From: CAVQEK01 sp963711495
GTDB lineage: Bacteria; Bacteroidota; Bacteroidia; Cytophagales; Cyclobacteriaceae
Reading direction: 5' to 3'
DNA: 64,000 bases
NCBI GenBank assembly: GCA_963711495.1
Contig: CAVQEK010000009.1
Coordinates: 310,001 to 374,000 of the forward strand
The notes beneath the pieces are model-generated. The model was not told the origin of the DNA, ran no database searches, and was given only the letters and a program-made list of their open reading frames with translations. The position numbers and the translations under genes were made by a program. Shown here piece by piece: positions 35,401 through 43,272 of the stretch; the first letter of the stretch is position 1, and every line of letters starts with the position of its first letter.

Positions 35401-37220
35401 ACCACCTTACCTTCCAGAATAAGGTCAAGGGCGATAGATGTTTTGCTGATGTAGTCCGGATGGATGACATCTTTTAACCTTAATTTATTAATTTCTTCTT
35501 CGCTGTAGCCAAGTTTTTCCCTCCATATTTTATTTACAAAAATCAATCTGCCATCCAAAGAGAATATTTGAATAAGGTCATTGGCATTATCAAATAATTC
35601 TTTTAGCTGTTCATTACTCTTTTCGAGCTCTTCTGTGATCCGTTTTTTTTCTGTAATGTTCTCTCCAACGAGCGTAGCTCCGGCAATCTGTCCTTTGGTA
35701 TTGTATAAAATGACTGAACTTAACTTCAAAGAAAGTGCTGAATTGTTCATGCCATTGATCCGGCATTCGAAAGTATCGGCATAGCCACTGTTTTGGATGA
35801 GGGACTGCAATAAATCCCGGGCTTGATTTTTATCTCCAATAGAAAAAAGTACTTCACCAAAATCATTGCCAAGCAATTCTTCTTTGGTTTTGCCGGTCAA
35901 TTCAATAAGTGCATTGTTACAAAAAGTAATCAATCCTTTTTTATCGATGGAAAAAGCCACTAAATGCGAATTTTCCAGTGAGTTGTGCAGTTTTCGTTCA
36001 GATTCCTGAAGCGCCTGCTGCATGCTTTTTTCATCTTCTTCCAGCTTTCGATTGGTGATATCAATGGTTGCGGAGATGTAACCGGAAAAAATTCCGGAGG
36101 ATTCATACAACGGTATACCGGCTTCGTGCATCCAGCGCATTTCCTGATCCTTGTTGAACATTCGATAGGTGAGGCTGTATTTTTTGCGGTATTCTGTGGC
36201 GTTTTTTATGGTTGATTTTACGGTTGCGAGGTCTTCGTGATAAATATTGGCATACCAGCCGCCTTTAAGTTGTTGCTTGAGGCTTTTGCCAGAATATTTC
36301 AACCATTGATTACTGAAATAATAAAATTCGCCATGCTGATTAGACATCTTAAATAACACAGGAGCCGTCTCAACTACTTTCCTGATTTTACTGTCATCCT
36401 GATCGAAGACTTTGTGCGGCATCTTAAAATCGGATATATCCAGTATTACAGCAGCGTACCCATTAAATATGCCAGCTTCATTGAATATGGGTATGCCATT
36501 TTCAAAGACAAACATATAGGTCTCATTCTTGCTGAGAAGCCTGTAGGTAATCCTGTATTTTCTTTTGTAATAATACGCCTTGTTTAAGTTTCTAAGGAAG
36601 TCTTCTCTGTCCAGGGGATGAATACTATCGAGCCATTTGCTATCCTGCTGATCTTTGGGAGAAGAACCGGTAAAATCGTAATAATTGGAATTGAAATAAT
36701 AAGCATTATTTTCTGCATCAGTGCAGCGAAACATCAGCGGGCCTTCGCCAAAAAGTTGCTCAATCGTTTTTCTGTCTTCAAAGTTGATGGGCAGCGCCTT
36801 GGAATGCAGGTCGTATTTATTTTTTTTAATGGTTAGATAAAAAGTGTTGGCTTCATTGAAACGATAGAAAACTACTTCGGCGGGAATGAGTTTACCGTTA
36901 TTGTTTTTTAGTTGCAGTTGTTTGCGTTTTGGTACTCCCGCCTGACAATTATTGATACAATCCTCCAGCACTTCCGAAGTCAGTTTGCCATCGGGTTGCA
37001 ATTCGGGAAATATCACTATAAGCTGTTTGCCTACAAAGTGTTCTTCGGTACATTTTAAAAACCTGGAAGCCCTTTCATTGATGGCACTGATGATGCCTTT
37101 TTCCACCTTTATTACACAAAGTGTAGCTTCATTTTCATCTTTTTTGCTGTCAGATGTTAAAGTGGAATCAAGTAAATTCGTGCTTTTTTGAGGTATTTTT
37201 AATGATTCATTCACTTCCAT
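32445..37220 (-). CDS. Large soluble hybrid histidine kinase (7 PAS, GAF, HisKA, HATPase, receiver, HPt)
   Basis: The 1591-aa protein has no transmembrane segment, so it is a cytosolic sensor. By eye the domains are: PAS at about 33-132, 153-265, 280-392, 405-525 and 540-650; GAF 660-815; PAS 825-943 and 955-1065; HisKA 1086-1155 with His1096 in SHEIRTPMNG; HATPase about 1195-1310 with SNAIKFTDGG, DSGIGI and GTGLGLA; receiver about 1345-1460 with Asp1392 in FMDIQMPDMDG; HPt about 1490-1585 with His1532 in LHTLKGNSG. The second and third PAS domains are near-duplicates. This gives a complete His-Asp-His relay whose final acceptor is probably the downstream CheY-like protein. Confidence 0.92.
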   Translation of the reverse strand: MEVNESLKIPQKSTNLLDSTLTSDSKKDENEATLCVIKVEKGIISAINERASRFLKCTEEHFVGKQLIVIFPELQPDGKLTSEVLEDCINNCQAGVPKRKQLQLKNNNGKLIPAEVVFYRFNEANTFYLTIKKNKYDLHSKALPINFEDRKTIEQLFGEGPLMFRCTDAENNAYYFNSNYYDFTGSSPKDQQDSKWLDSIHPLDREDFLRNLNKAYYYKRKYRITYRLLSKNETYMFVFENGIPIFNEAGIFNGYAAVILDISDFKMPHKVFDQDDSKIRKVVETAPVLFKMSNQHGEFYYFSNQWLKYSGKSLKQQLKGGWYANIYHEDLATVKSTIKNATEYRKKYSLTYRMFNKDQEMRWMHEAGIPLYESSGIFSGYISATIDITNRKLEEDEKSMQQALQESERKLHNSLENSHLVAFSIDKKGLITFCNNALIELTGKTKEELLGNDFGEVLFSIGDKNQARDLLQSLIQNSGYADTFECRINGMNNSALSLKLSSVILYNTKGQIAGATLVGENITEKKRITEELEKSNEQLKELFDNANDLIQIFSLDGRLIFVNKIWREKLGYSEEEINKLRLKDVIHPDYISKTSIALDLILEGKVVDKLDTVFIAKDGKKLYLTGGVNCTFKDGRAIEFKGIFHDITERIRAEKAQALYYKIANMTINSSNLESLFANIHNELRNIIEADNFYVALIDLENKKLNFPYFIDENTSVPGNKFDRKLSNGITEYAMNSNKPLFLFEKDIINLQYHGRIVVKGKIPKIWLGVPLKISNRVIGIISLQCYNDKYTYNYKDLELLDFISSQIALAIERKQKEHKIYEQSARLKAIFESGSHLIWSVDKKLNFTSFNQNYFQANKDFLNLDPIDRNQENDHGPKAENLAFWKEKYKKVFEGQYLHFETILINKQTRKESWKEIYLNPIYQEDGTIQEVSGIAHDITEKKLSEIALTESEEKFRNIFESFQDVYFRCDRTGRIIMVSPSVKELMGYEPDDIINRNIREFYPDKKNIRKLLRQLLHDSSIRNYEAPIENKNGKIQQMLCNIRLIYKGDKYVFLEGIARDITKLQEARQELQLAKDVAERSLKVKENFLANMSHEIRTPMNGIIGTIDLIGNTELDDEQLKYVQTIKKSSETLLTILNDILDLSKIEAGKMELRKIPVKLANTMEKLYALFSQQAQAKEINMYYHLDDNLPEKVLVDETRLLQVLSNLTSNAIKFTDGGGSINISLKTAVRSGTKNLIKVVVSDSGIGISQENIKKLFSSFSQVDNTSTKSFGGTGLGLAISKQMCKLMGGDIGVYSALGLGSSFWFTFEAEDTDEEVINEDDLLRKNVRISNFFNDMVPRILIVDDNMVNRQVAGEILKKSGCRVDLAVNGQDAINKASKNDYDIIFMDIQMPDMDGITATRKIKSLGKSTLGPVVAMTAYSMKEDKERFIRSGLDDYISKPIKANELLNKIRQLMHLGKPSKSVEIEEVEDEDQIINEEVIDQLRKYGGDEMLANVFDDFVNEGKEQIEGCFMDLKDGNFENILINLHTLKGNSGTLGIEKVHKLSIEIEAEVKQKKSVYKELPAQLESLRASFEEFRNFYPTFLNA

Positions 37221-37299
37221 ACGTCAATTCTTAGGAACAAACTCCATAAAGTTAAACAAAATATAAGTTTTTTTCTATTTTTCCTTTCTGATGAAACAC

Positions 37300-37307
37300 T
37301 ACTTTTG
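37300..37307 (+). promoter_or_regulatory. Candidate -7 element of miaA
   Basis: TACTTTTG is a perfect match to TAnnTTTG, 35 nt before the miaA start. At the -33 position there is only a T-rich stretch, so the match is partial. Confidence 0.45.
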
Positions 37308-37342
37308 TAAACCAGTCATACAACGATAAATACATCAAGTGA

Positions 37343-38263
37343 TTGAATAGTAACAAATTTTTGATTGTTCTGGTTGGGCCTACTGCTGTTGGTAAAACGA
37401 CGCTTGGCGTTTCACTGGCAAAAACACTCGATTGCGAGATCATATCTGCGGATTCGAGACAATTTTTTAAAGAATTGAGTATTGGCACTGCAAAGCCTTC
37501 AAAATGGGAAATGGCTGGAGTAAAGCACCATTTTATTGACTTTTTATCAATTCAGGAAGAGTTTAGCGCAGGCAGGTTTGAATTGGCTGTACTGGAACTG
37601 TTACAAAAAATTTATTCAAAAAAGCATCTTGCCCTGATGGTGGGTGGTTCCGGATTATATGTTCAGGCAGTTTGCCAGGGCATGAATGATATTCCCCAAA
37701 TACCAGAGAATTTCCGGCAGAATCTGTACCGGGAATATCAACGGGATGGGATACAGCCTTTGTTGGAAGAATTACGTTTTGCCGACCCGGATTATTATAA
37801 TAAGGTTGATAAAAATAATCAACAACGGGTGATCAGGGCATTAGAGATATACAGGGCTACCGGCAAACCCTATTCATCTTTTCGACAGGATAAAATAGTG
37901 CAACGTGATTTTCAAATAATTAAAATTGGATTAGAACTGGAACGTGAGGCCCTTTTTGAACGAATCAATCAGCGTATGGACCGTATGATTGAAGCGGGCC
38001 TTTTTGAGGAAGCGGAAAAATGGTATCCGATGCGTCACATGAATGCGTTGAAGACGGTTGGTTATTCTGAAATTTTTGATTATCTCGGTGGTCAATATGA
38101 TAAACAGGAAGCCATCAGGTTGTTGAAAAGAAACTCCAGGCGATATGCCAAGCGGCAATTGACCTGGTTTAAAAAGGATCCGGACATCACCTGGTTCTAT
38201 CCTGATGAATTCGACAAAATTCTGCTCTATATTAAAAAGAAAATGCAAACCTTCAAATTTTAA
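37343..38263 (+). CDS. miaA: tRNA dimethylallyltransferase
   Basis: MiaA adds the dimethylallyl group to A37 of tRNAs reading U-starting codons. The 306-aa protein has the P-loop GPTAVGKTTLG, the DSRQFF motif, GTAKPS, and the conserved GGSGLYVQAV and NQQRVIRALEIY. The start is TTG at 37343; a stop lies directly before it, so no longer form is possible. Divergent from the kinase, and 4 nt ahead of the MOSC gene, which is likely co-transcribed. Confidence 0.93.
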   Translation: MNSNKFLIVLVGPTAVGKTTLGVSLAKTLDCEIISADSRQFFKELSIGTAKPSKWEMAGVKHHFIDFLSIQEEFSAGRFELAVLELLQKIYSKKHLALMVGGSGLYVQAVCQGMNDIPQIPENFRQNLYREYQRDGIQPLLEELRFADPDYYNKVDKNNQQRVIRALEIYRATGKPYSSFRQDKIVQRDFQIIKIGLELEREALFERINQRMDRMIEAGLFEEAEKWYPMRHMNALKTVGYSEIFDYLGGQYDKQEAIRLLKRNSRRYAKRQLTWFKKDPDITWFYPDEFDKILLYIKKKMQTFKF

Positions 38264-38267
38264 CTTG

Positions 38268-39084
38268 ATGGCGAAAAAATACCGGGTATCATCCATTTCT
38301 ATTTATCCAGTGAAGTCGTTGGGAGGGCTGGCAGTAGATCAGGCGGTGGCTTTGGAACGTGGTTTTCAATATGACCGGCGCTGGATGATTGTGGATAAAG
38401 ACGGTCGATTTATTAGCCAAAGACAATATTCCAAGATGGCTTTAATTGGGACGTCTATTGAACAAGAAAAAATTGTGCTGCAAAACAAAGGCAGCGAATC
38501 AGGGAAGGCAGAATTACCGCCAATATGTTGTATCCGGTGAATGGATAATGGTTGATATTTGGAAAGATCGGGTCGTGGCCATTTGGCCAGATTTGCCAGC
38601 CGATCGATGGATAAGCCGTATTCTGGGGCATCCATGTCGGTTCGTCTATTTACCGGAAAATGGGTCACGCATTGCCGATAATCGATACACAGCCTTCGAG
38701 GTTAATGTGAGTTTTGCCGATGCTTTTCCTTATTTGCTTATAGGACAAAGTTCATTGGATGATTTAAACAATCGACTTAGCACCAATCTCTCAATGAAAC
38801 GTTTTCGACCCAATATTGTGATCGATGGTTCGGAAGCTTTCGACGAAGACCATTGGAAAAAGATCCGGATCGGTAATTCGGTTTTCCAACTTGTTAAACA
38901 ATGTGACCGCTGTGTTGTGCCATCCATTGATCCGGAAACGGGATTAAAAGGGAAAGAACCTTTGAAAACATTGGCAAAATACCGAAAATTGGGCGACAAG
39001 ATTTATTTTGGTCAAAACATGATCATAGAGGGTTGCGGACCGGTTTTTATTGATGATGAAGTAGAAATCTTGGAAAGAACATGA
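38268..39084 (+). pseudogene. MOSC-domain protein, interrupted by a one-base frameshift
   Basis: An intact start (MAKKYRVSSISIYPVKSLGG, with the MOSC N-terminal domain pattern GFQYDRRWMIVD) runs into a stop at 38538-38540. The rest continues in another frame from about 38520: SGEWIMVDIWKDR, then the MOSC core (RFRPNIVIDG, QCDRCVVPSIDPETG with the sulfur-carrier Cys) to 39084. Removing one A of the AA at 38522-38523 restores a single frame of about 271 codons reading ELPPYVVSGEW, as in the family. It is a recent mutation or a sequencing error. MOSC proteins handle sulfur or molybdenum cofactor-linked chemistry. Confidence 0.75.
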
Positions 39085-39171
39085 ACAAGAAAACGTTTTT
39101 ACCCAACATTGAGAAAAGAGAAACTATTTTGGCCAACAAATGGTATTAATTCCTGATTAACCACATAAATC

Positions 39172-39711
39172 ATGCTGCTAATCCTAAAAAGTTTACATAT
39201 CATATTTGTGGTCACCTGGTTTGCTATATTATTCTATATGCCGAGAATTTTTATGTATCAAACTGAAGCGCATGAAAAAGGTGAACCTGATCGCTCTATT
39301 CTCACTAATCAATTTAAGATTATGGCCAAAAAGCTGTGGGTCACCGTTGGATGGCCCTCCGCCGGCCTGGTAATTCTTTTTGGATTGGGCATGGCCCACC
39401 CTTATTTTTCCGATTTGTGGTTCTGGATAAAAATGGTATTGGTGGCCGGGTTGCTGGTCTATCATCACGTCATTCATTTTACCTATAAAAAGTTGCAAAA
39501 GGACGTTTACAAATATACAACTCATCAACTGCGTACGATGAATGAAATTGTGGCAATTTTTTTGGTAGCCATAGTTTTTATTGCAGTTTTTAAAAGTCAT
39601 ATCAATTATATCATACTTGGAATTGGGATCGTTGCGTTATTGGTTTTAATATATGTAATCATCAGGGCCTATCGTAAAAAGAGAGCTCAAAAAGCAGTAA
39701 AATCAGCATGA
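39172..39711 (+). CDS. hemJ: HemJ-like protoporphyrinogen oxidase (CopD family)
   Basis: The 179-aa membrane protein starts MLLILKSLHIIFVVTWFAILFYMPRIFMYQTEA, the HemJ (UPF0093) signature including the heme-binding His in SLHII. It has about four to five helices and the conserved WIKMVLVAGLLVYHHVIH. HemJ oxidises protoporphyrinogen IX to protoporphyrin IX in heme synthesis. Its stop overlaps the SCO start by 4 nt (ATGA), so heme synthesis is linked to cytochrome assembly. Confidence 0.82.
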   Translation: MLLILKSLHIIFVVTWFAILFYMPRIFMYQTEAHEKGEPDRSILTNQFKIMAKKLWVTVGWPSAGLVILFGLGMAHPYFSDLWFWIKMVLVAGLLVYHHVIHFTYKKLQKDVYKYTTHQLRTMNEIVAIFLVAIVFIAVFKSHINYIILGIGIVALLVLIYVIIRAYRKKRAQKAVKSA

Positions 39712-40358
39712 ACAAGAGAAAAAGTATTCCTTTGCTACTGGTAATTTTATTTATCGTATTGTCTTGCAGTAATGAAAAGTATGAAAATCGATTGCCTTAC
39801 CTGGGCAGAAAAGAAATTAAAAATGTAGACTTTGATGGTGGCGTAAAGGCGGATACAATTTATCATACGGTAGCCGATTTCAAGTTCGTCGATCAGGACA
39901 GTAATTTGGTGACCAATGACACTTTCAAGGGAAAAATTTATGTTGCCGACTTCTTTTTTACGACATGTCCGACCATTTGTCCGGTGATGCAGTCGCATAT
40001 GTTAGAGGTATATAAACAGTATCAGGATAATCCGGAGGTGGCTTTTATTTCATACACAATTGATCCCAATTACGACACGGTGCCGGTTTTAAAAGAATAT
40101 GCAGACAGGTTGGGAATTGACAGTAAGAAGTGGCATCTGGTTACCGGGGATCAAGACAAAATATATGATCTCGGCCAGAATAGTTATATGGTCACAGCAC
40201 AGCAGGACCCCAATGAACTCGGAGGTTATCTTCACTCAGGGGCTTTATTGCTGGTCGATAAAGAACGTCATATCCGGGGTATATATGATGGCACCAAAGA
40301 AGATGATGTGAAACTATTGGAAGAGGATATAAAGCGACTTTTGAGTGAATATCAATAA
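39708..40358 (+). CDS. SCO family copper-delivery lipoprotein
   Basis: The 216-aa protein has a lipobox (LFIVLSCSNEK, Cys at about 21) and a thioredoxin-like domain with the copper-binding pair FFTTCPTICPVMQSH and the third ligand His in GGYLHSGALLLVDK. SCO proteins deliver Cu to the CuA site of cytochrome oxidase. It sits between hemJ and a cytochrome c gene with overlap to the first and a 5-nt gap to the second, so the operon supplies respiratory heme-copper assembly. Confidence 0.9.
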   Translation: MNKRKSIPLLLVILFIVLSCSNEKYENRLPYLGRKEIKNVDFDGGVKADTIYHTVADFKFVDQDSNLVTNDTFKGKIYVADFFFTTCPTICPVMQSHMLEVYKQYQDNPEVAFISYTIDPNYDTVPVLKEYADRLGIDSKKWHLVTGDQDKIYDLGQNSYMVTAQQDPNELGGYLHSGALLLVDKERHIRGIYDGTKEDDVKLLEEDIKRLLSEYQ

Positions 40359-40363
40359 TATAT

Positions 40364-40849
40364 ATGGTTTTGAAACATATTTTGTTTGCCGCAATTGCGG
40401 CATTCTTTTTTTGTCTGGCCTGTGAAAGTAAAAGTGAAAAAGACAAAAAATTCGATCAGCTCGATGAAAGGACAAAAATCCGGTTGATGCAATATATGGC
40501 CGAGGGCCGGAGACTTTACGGTTTGCACTGTAGTAATTGTCATCAGGTGGATGGAAAAGGCCTTGCCCGCTTGTACCCGCCTTTAAAAAATTCCGATTAT
40601 CTTAAAAACAACTTTGTCAAGGTGGTATGTGGCATTCGATATGGTCAGAATCACCGTATCATAGTGAATGGCATAGATTTTCATCAACCGATGCCCGCTA
40701 ATCCAAGACTGACAGATTTGGAAATAGCTGAAATATCAACATTCGTTTACAACGAATTCGCTGATTCTGTGGTGATCATTACCATGAATCATGTTCGGAA
40801 TTCCATGAATCAATGTGTACAGGATTCCACAAATCAGTCATCATTGTGA
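40364..40849 (+). CDS. Single-heme cytochrome c lipoprotein
   Basis: The 161-aa protein has a lipobox (AFFFCLAC, Cys at about 20) and one heme-binding motif CSNCH near residue 58, with the axial Met likely in HQPMPANPRLTD. The fold matches class I cytochrome c domains (LYPPLKNSDYL; EIAEISTFVYNEF). It ends convergent with the next gene, overlapping by 16 nt. It probably passes electrons to an oxidase whose genes are elsewhere. Confidence 0.88.
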   Translation: MVLKHILFAAIAAFFFCLACESKSEKDKKFDQLDERTKIRLMQYMAEGRRLYGLHCSNCHQVDGKGLARLYPPLKNSDYLKNNFVKVVCGIRYGQNHRIIVNGIDFHQPMPANPRLTDLEIAEISTFVYNEFADSVVIITMNHVRNSMNQCVQDSTNQSSL

Positions 40850-41397
40850 AAGATTCTTGATTTGTTTACTTCCCGGCCGTTTTCCAGGGTCACCTCCATA
40901 TCGATTTTCATGTAATCCTTTCTGATCTGGATTTTCATCTTATCAACATTTTCCACCCTGGAGTGATATTTACGTTCGATGTCGCGGATCATATCGTCTA
41001 CTTCATCACCATCCTTGGCATTGAAGTGAACATCATCTAAAGTGGAGGGATCCACATCACTCAGTTCTATATTCATGTGTGTAACAGCTTCTTCTACAGT
41101 TTTTGCAATTGATTCAGCAAAATCTTCAATGTCAAACCTCAGGTTATTAATGGAAATATTGAGGTCATCTTCATCCAGATCTACATTGATCCTGGTATTG
41201 CCATCAAAAAGATCTTCTATTTTATGGCCAAATTCCTCTCCCCAATTTTCAAAATAGGCCTCAATGTCCTGTTCTTTTCCATTGACTTTGATCGTAACCA
41301 CCACATCATCCCTGTTGTGGTCATGTTTTTTTTGTGCCAATACTGGTGAACACAACATTACGGACACCAAAAATGCAAGTGTAAAGATCTTTTCCAT
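40834..41397 (-). CDS. Hypothetical exported acidic protein
   Basis: The 187-aa protein has a signal peptide (MEKIFTLAFLVSVMLCSPVLAQ) and an extremely acidic mature part with many Asp and Glu (DLDEDDLNISINNLRFDIEDF, SDVDPSTLDDVHF). Short hydrophobic stretches alternate with acid runs, so it may bind cations or be a structured beta-rich protein. Family not recognised. It overlaps the end of the cytochrome gene by 16 nt on the other strand. Confidence 0.72.
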   Translation of the reverse strand: MEKIFTLAFLVSVMLCSPVLAQKKHDHNRDDVVVTIKVNGKEQDIEAYFENWGEEFGHKIEDLFDGNTRINVDLDEDDLNISINNLRFDIEDFAESIAKTVEEAVTHMNIELSDVDPSTLDDVHFNAKDGDEVDDMIRDIERKYHSRVENVDKMKIQIRKDYMKIDMEVTLENGREVNKSRIFHNDD

Positions 41398-41903
41398 GTT
41401 ACTTGTAATTTGTTGAAAAGTTGGATTACCAGAGCTTACACTAGAAAATTTGGGGCCAATAAGGTCTAATTACGAATAATTAGCAGTAAATCAGTTGATT
41501 AAGTAATTTTGGGGAAATGATTCATCTGGAAATTTGTCATATTTCCAAACAGTTGATCGTTCAGTTGTGAACAAGGTATTTGGCATATAAACTCAATTTT
41601 CATTCAATTCTTATACCGATATGCGCCGAAAAGGTTACACTGTATTTAATTATTTCAGGTATCGTATTCAGTAGCTGGGGAAAAAACATTCATTGTTGCC
41701 TGAGGAAGTTTTCATTTTACGATAAGAATTGCAACAGAAATTTTGCGAAAGGCAGTCTATAAAGAAGCTGGTGCACACTTTATTTTTCAAAACTTTAGTG
41801 GGTCCTAAATCTGAGTTAAATGTTATCACACGTGCTAAATGTGCTAATTCCCATCTTTTGAGGGCATTTTTTTCTCAATGCGAAATTTCCACGAAGAGTC
41901 TAT
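41398..41903. other. Gap without a gene (about 500 bp)
   Basis: Short frames of 60-68 codons exist (41580-41762, 41729-41935) but have poor composition, and one overlaps the next gene. The only structure I see is a perfect CTAATTA/TAATTAG hairpin with a 4-nt loop at 41466-41483, 69 nt upstream of the acidic-protein start; it may be an operator. The rest shows nothing. Confidence 0.5.
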
Positions 41904-42323
41904 TTATTCTTTTAGGGCATCCTGGGCTTCTTTGATGGCTGCATCTGCCATTTCTCCTGCTTTCTGAATTTTTTCTTTCTGGTTTTCCAAATATTTCATG
42001 ACTACTTCATGTACCTGGCCTTCGAAATTATTGTTGAATTGATGCATCCAATCCATCATGGCATCATTGGAATTGGTAAGATCATGCTGGATAGCCTCCA
42101 ATTTGCGTATTTTTTCAACATTGGTGCTGTCGGCAGAAGATTTCATGGTTTCAATTTTTTTTCCGATTTGCTTCTTGAGTTTCATCAGGTCATCCATTTT
42201 GGGCATGACCTCATCATGCACAGCCATGACTTGTTTATAGAGCTTATTTTCCGATTCCTTTTGTTTATCTGAGCAAGAAGAAATTACCAAAATTCCAAAA
42301 AGTGCTATAATGATATTTTTCAT
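41904..42323 (-). CDS. Coiled-coil lipoprotein (viral A-type-inclusion-like annotation)
   Basis: The 139-aa protein has a lipobox (FGILVISSCSDK, Cys at 17) and then an almost wholly helical, charged, heptad-rich mature part (KLYKQVMAVHDEVMPKMDDLMKLKKQIGKKIETM). Similar Bacteroidota proteins carry the label 'viral A-type inclusion protein' with no known function. Likely an anchored periplasmic coiled coil. It lies 39 nt downstream of murI, on the same strand. Confidence 0.75.
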   Translation of the reverse strand: MKNIIIALFGILVISSCSDKQKESENKLYKQVMAVHDEVMPKMDDLMKLKKQIGKKIETMKSSADSTNVEKIRKLEAIQHDLTNSNDAMMDWMHQFNNNFEGQVHEVVMKYLENQKEKIQKAGEMADAAIKEAQDALKE

Positions 42324-42362
42324 GTGCGATGATTTTATTCAACAAATGTACCCGCTTTCTGG

Positions 42363-43172
42363 CTATTCCCAAAGGGGATATTTTTCAAGATACACTTCTT
42401 CGCCAAAAAATAATTTGGTCAGTACTTCGAAGGAGCGCGTATAGTCAGAAACCAGAAATTTATAAACCGGATTTTTTTGTGTTTTGTTCAGTAAATGATA
42501 TTCCAGGTATGATTTGAGAGATGCCGCCACGATTTCGGAAGAATCGAGTACATGGACATCACCACTATAAAATTGGTCGATTTGCTTTTTAATCAGTGGA
42601 TAATGTGTGCAACCGAGAATGAGGGCATCTATACCTGCAAGTATTGGATTTTTTAGATATTCATTGATGATATCCTGACTAATCTTGCCATCAATATAGC
42701 CTTCTTCAATCATCGGAACCAGTAATGGTGTGGCCAGTGAATGAAGCATCACATTATTCTTAAGATCGTTGATTTTTTTTTCATAAACATTGGAACCCAC
42801 AGTTTGTTTGGTGCCAATCAATCCAATGGTGGCTTCCTGGTATTTTTCCCGAATATAATTGATCACCGGATCGATCACATTGAATACCTTAGCTTTGGAA
42901 CCTACATATTCACGCACCAGATCATTGGCCGCAGCACTGGCAGAATTACACGCGATCAGGATCACTTTACAGCCTGCTTTTAAAAAAATATCACAGATCT
43001 TTATAGAATAGGCCTGGATGGCTGCAGTAGATTTATCGCCGTAAGGTAAATGGGCCGTATCTCCAAAATAAATGATGTCTTCACCAGGCAAAACATTTTT
43101 TACGGCTCTGGCCACGGTCATCCCTCCAATGCCACTGTCAAAAATACCGATAGGTTCTGCTGCTCTCGACAT
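42363..43172 (-). CDS. murI: Glutamate racemase
   Basis: MurI makes D-glutamate for peptidoglycan. The 269-aa protein begins GIFDSGIGGMTVARAV and has both catalytic Cys in LIACNSASAAAN and ILGCTHYPLI, plus PYGDKS. The length is typical. It is separated from xylA by a strong terminator, so it has its own promoter or is expressed by readthrough. Confidence 0.95.
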   Translation of the reverse strand: MSRAAEPIGIFDSGIGGMTVARAVKNVLPGEDIIYFGDTAHLPYGDKSTAAIQAYSIKICDIFLKAGCKVILIACNSASAAANDLVREYVGSKAKVFNVIDPVINYIREKYQEATIGLIGTKQTVGSNVYEKKINDLKNNVMLHSLATPLLVPMIEEGYIDGKISQDIINEYLKNPILAGIDALILGCTHYPLIKKQIDQFYSGDVHVLDSSEIVAASLKSYLEYHLLNKTQKNPVYKFLVSDYTRSFEVLTKLFFGEEVYLEKYPLWE

Positions 43173-43186
43173 CGATTATTTTATAG

Positions 43187-43240
43187 AAAAAGCTGGCCCA
43201 AAAGCCATTGTCTTGCAATATTAATGACTTTTAGGCCAGC
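43187..43240 (-). terminator. Terminator of the xylBA operon
   Basis: GCTGGCCCAAAAG (43192-43204) and CTTTTAGGCCAGC (43228-43240) form a 13-bp stem with one mismatch around a 23-nt loop; on the minus strand five T follow (43187-43191). It stands 33 nt past the xylA stop and before the murI start. Confidence 0.75.
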
Positions 43241-43272
43241 CTTGTACATAAATGACCGTTTTTTGATGTCAA

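Noticed and set aside
41580..41935. Two short frames in the 500-bp gap
   Set aside because: Low-complexity Cys/Phe-rich composition, and one overlaps the coiled-coil lipoprotein gene.
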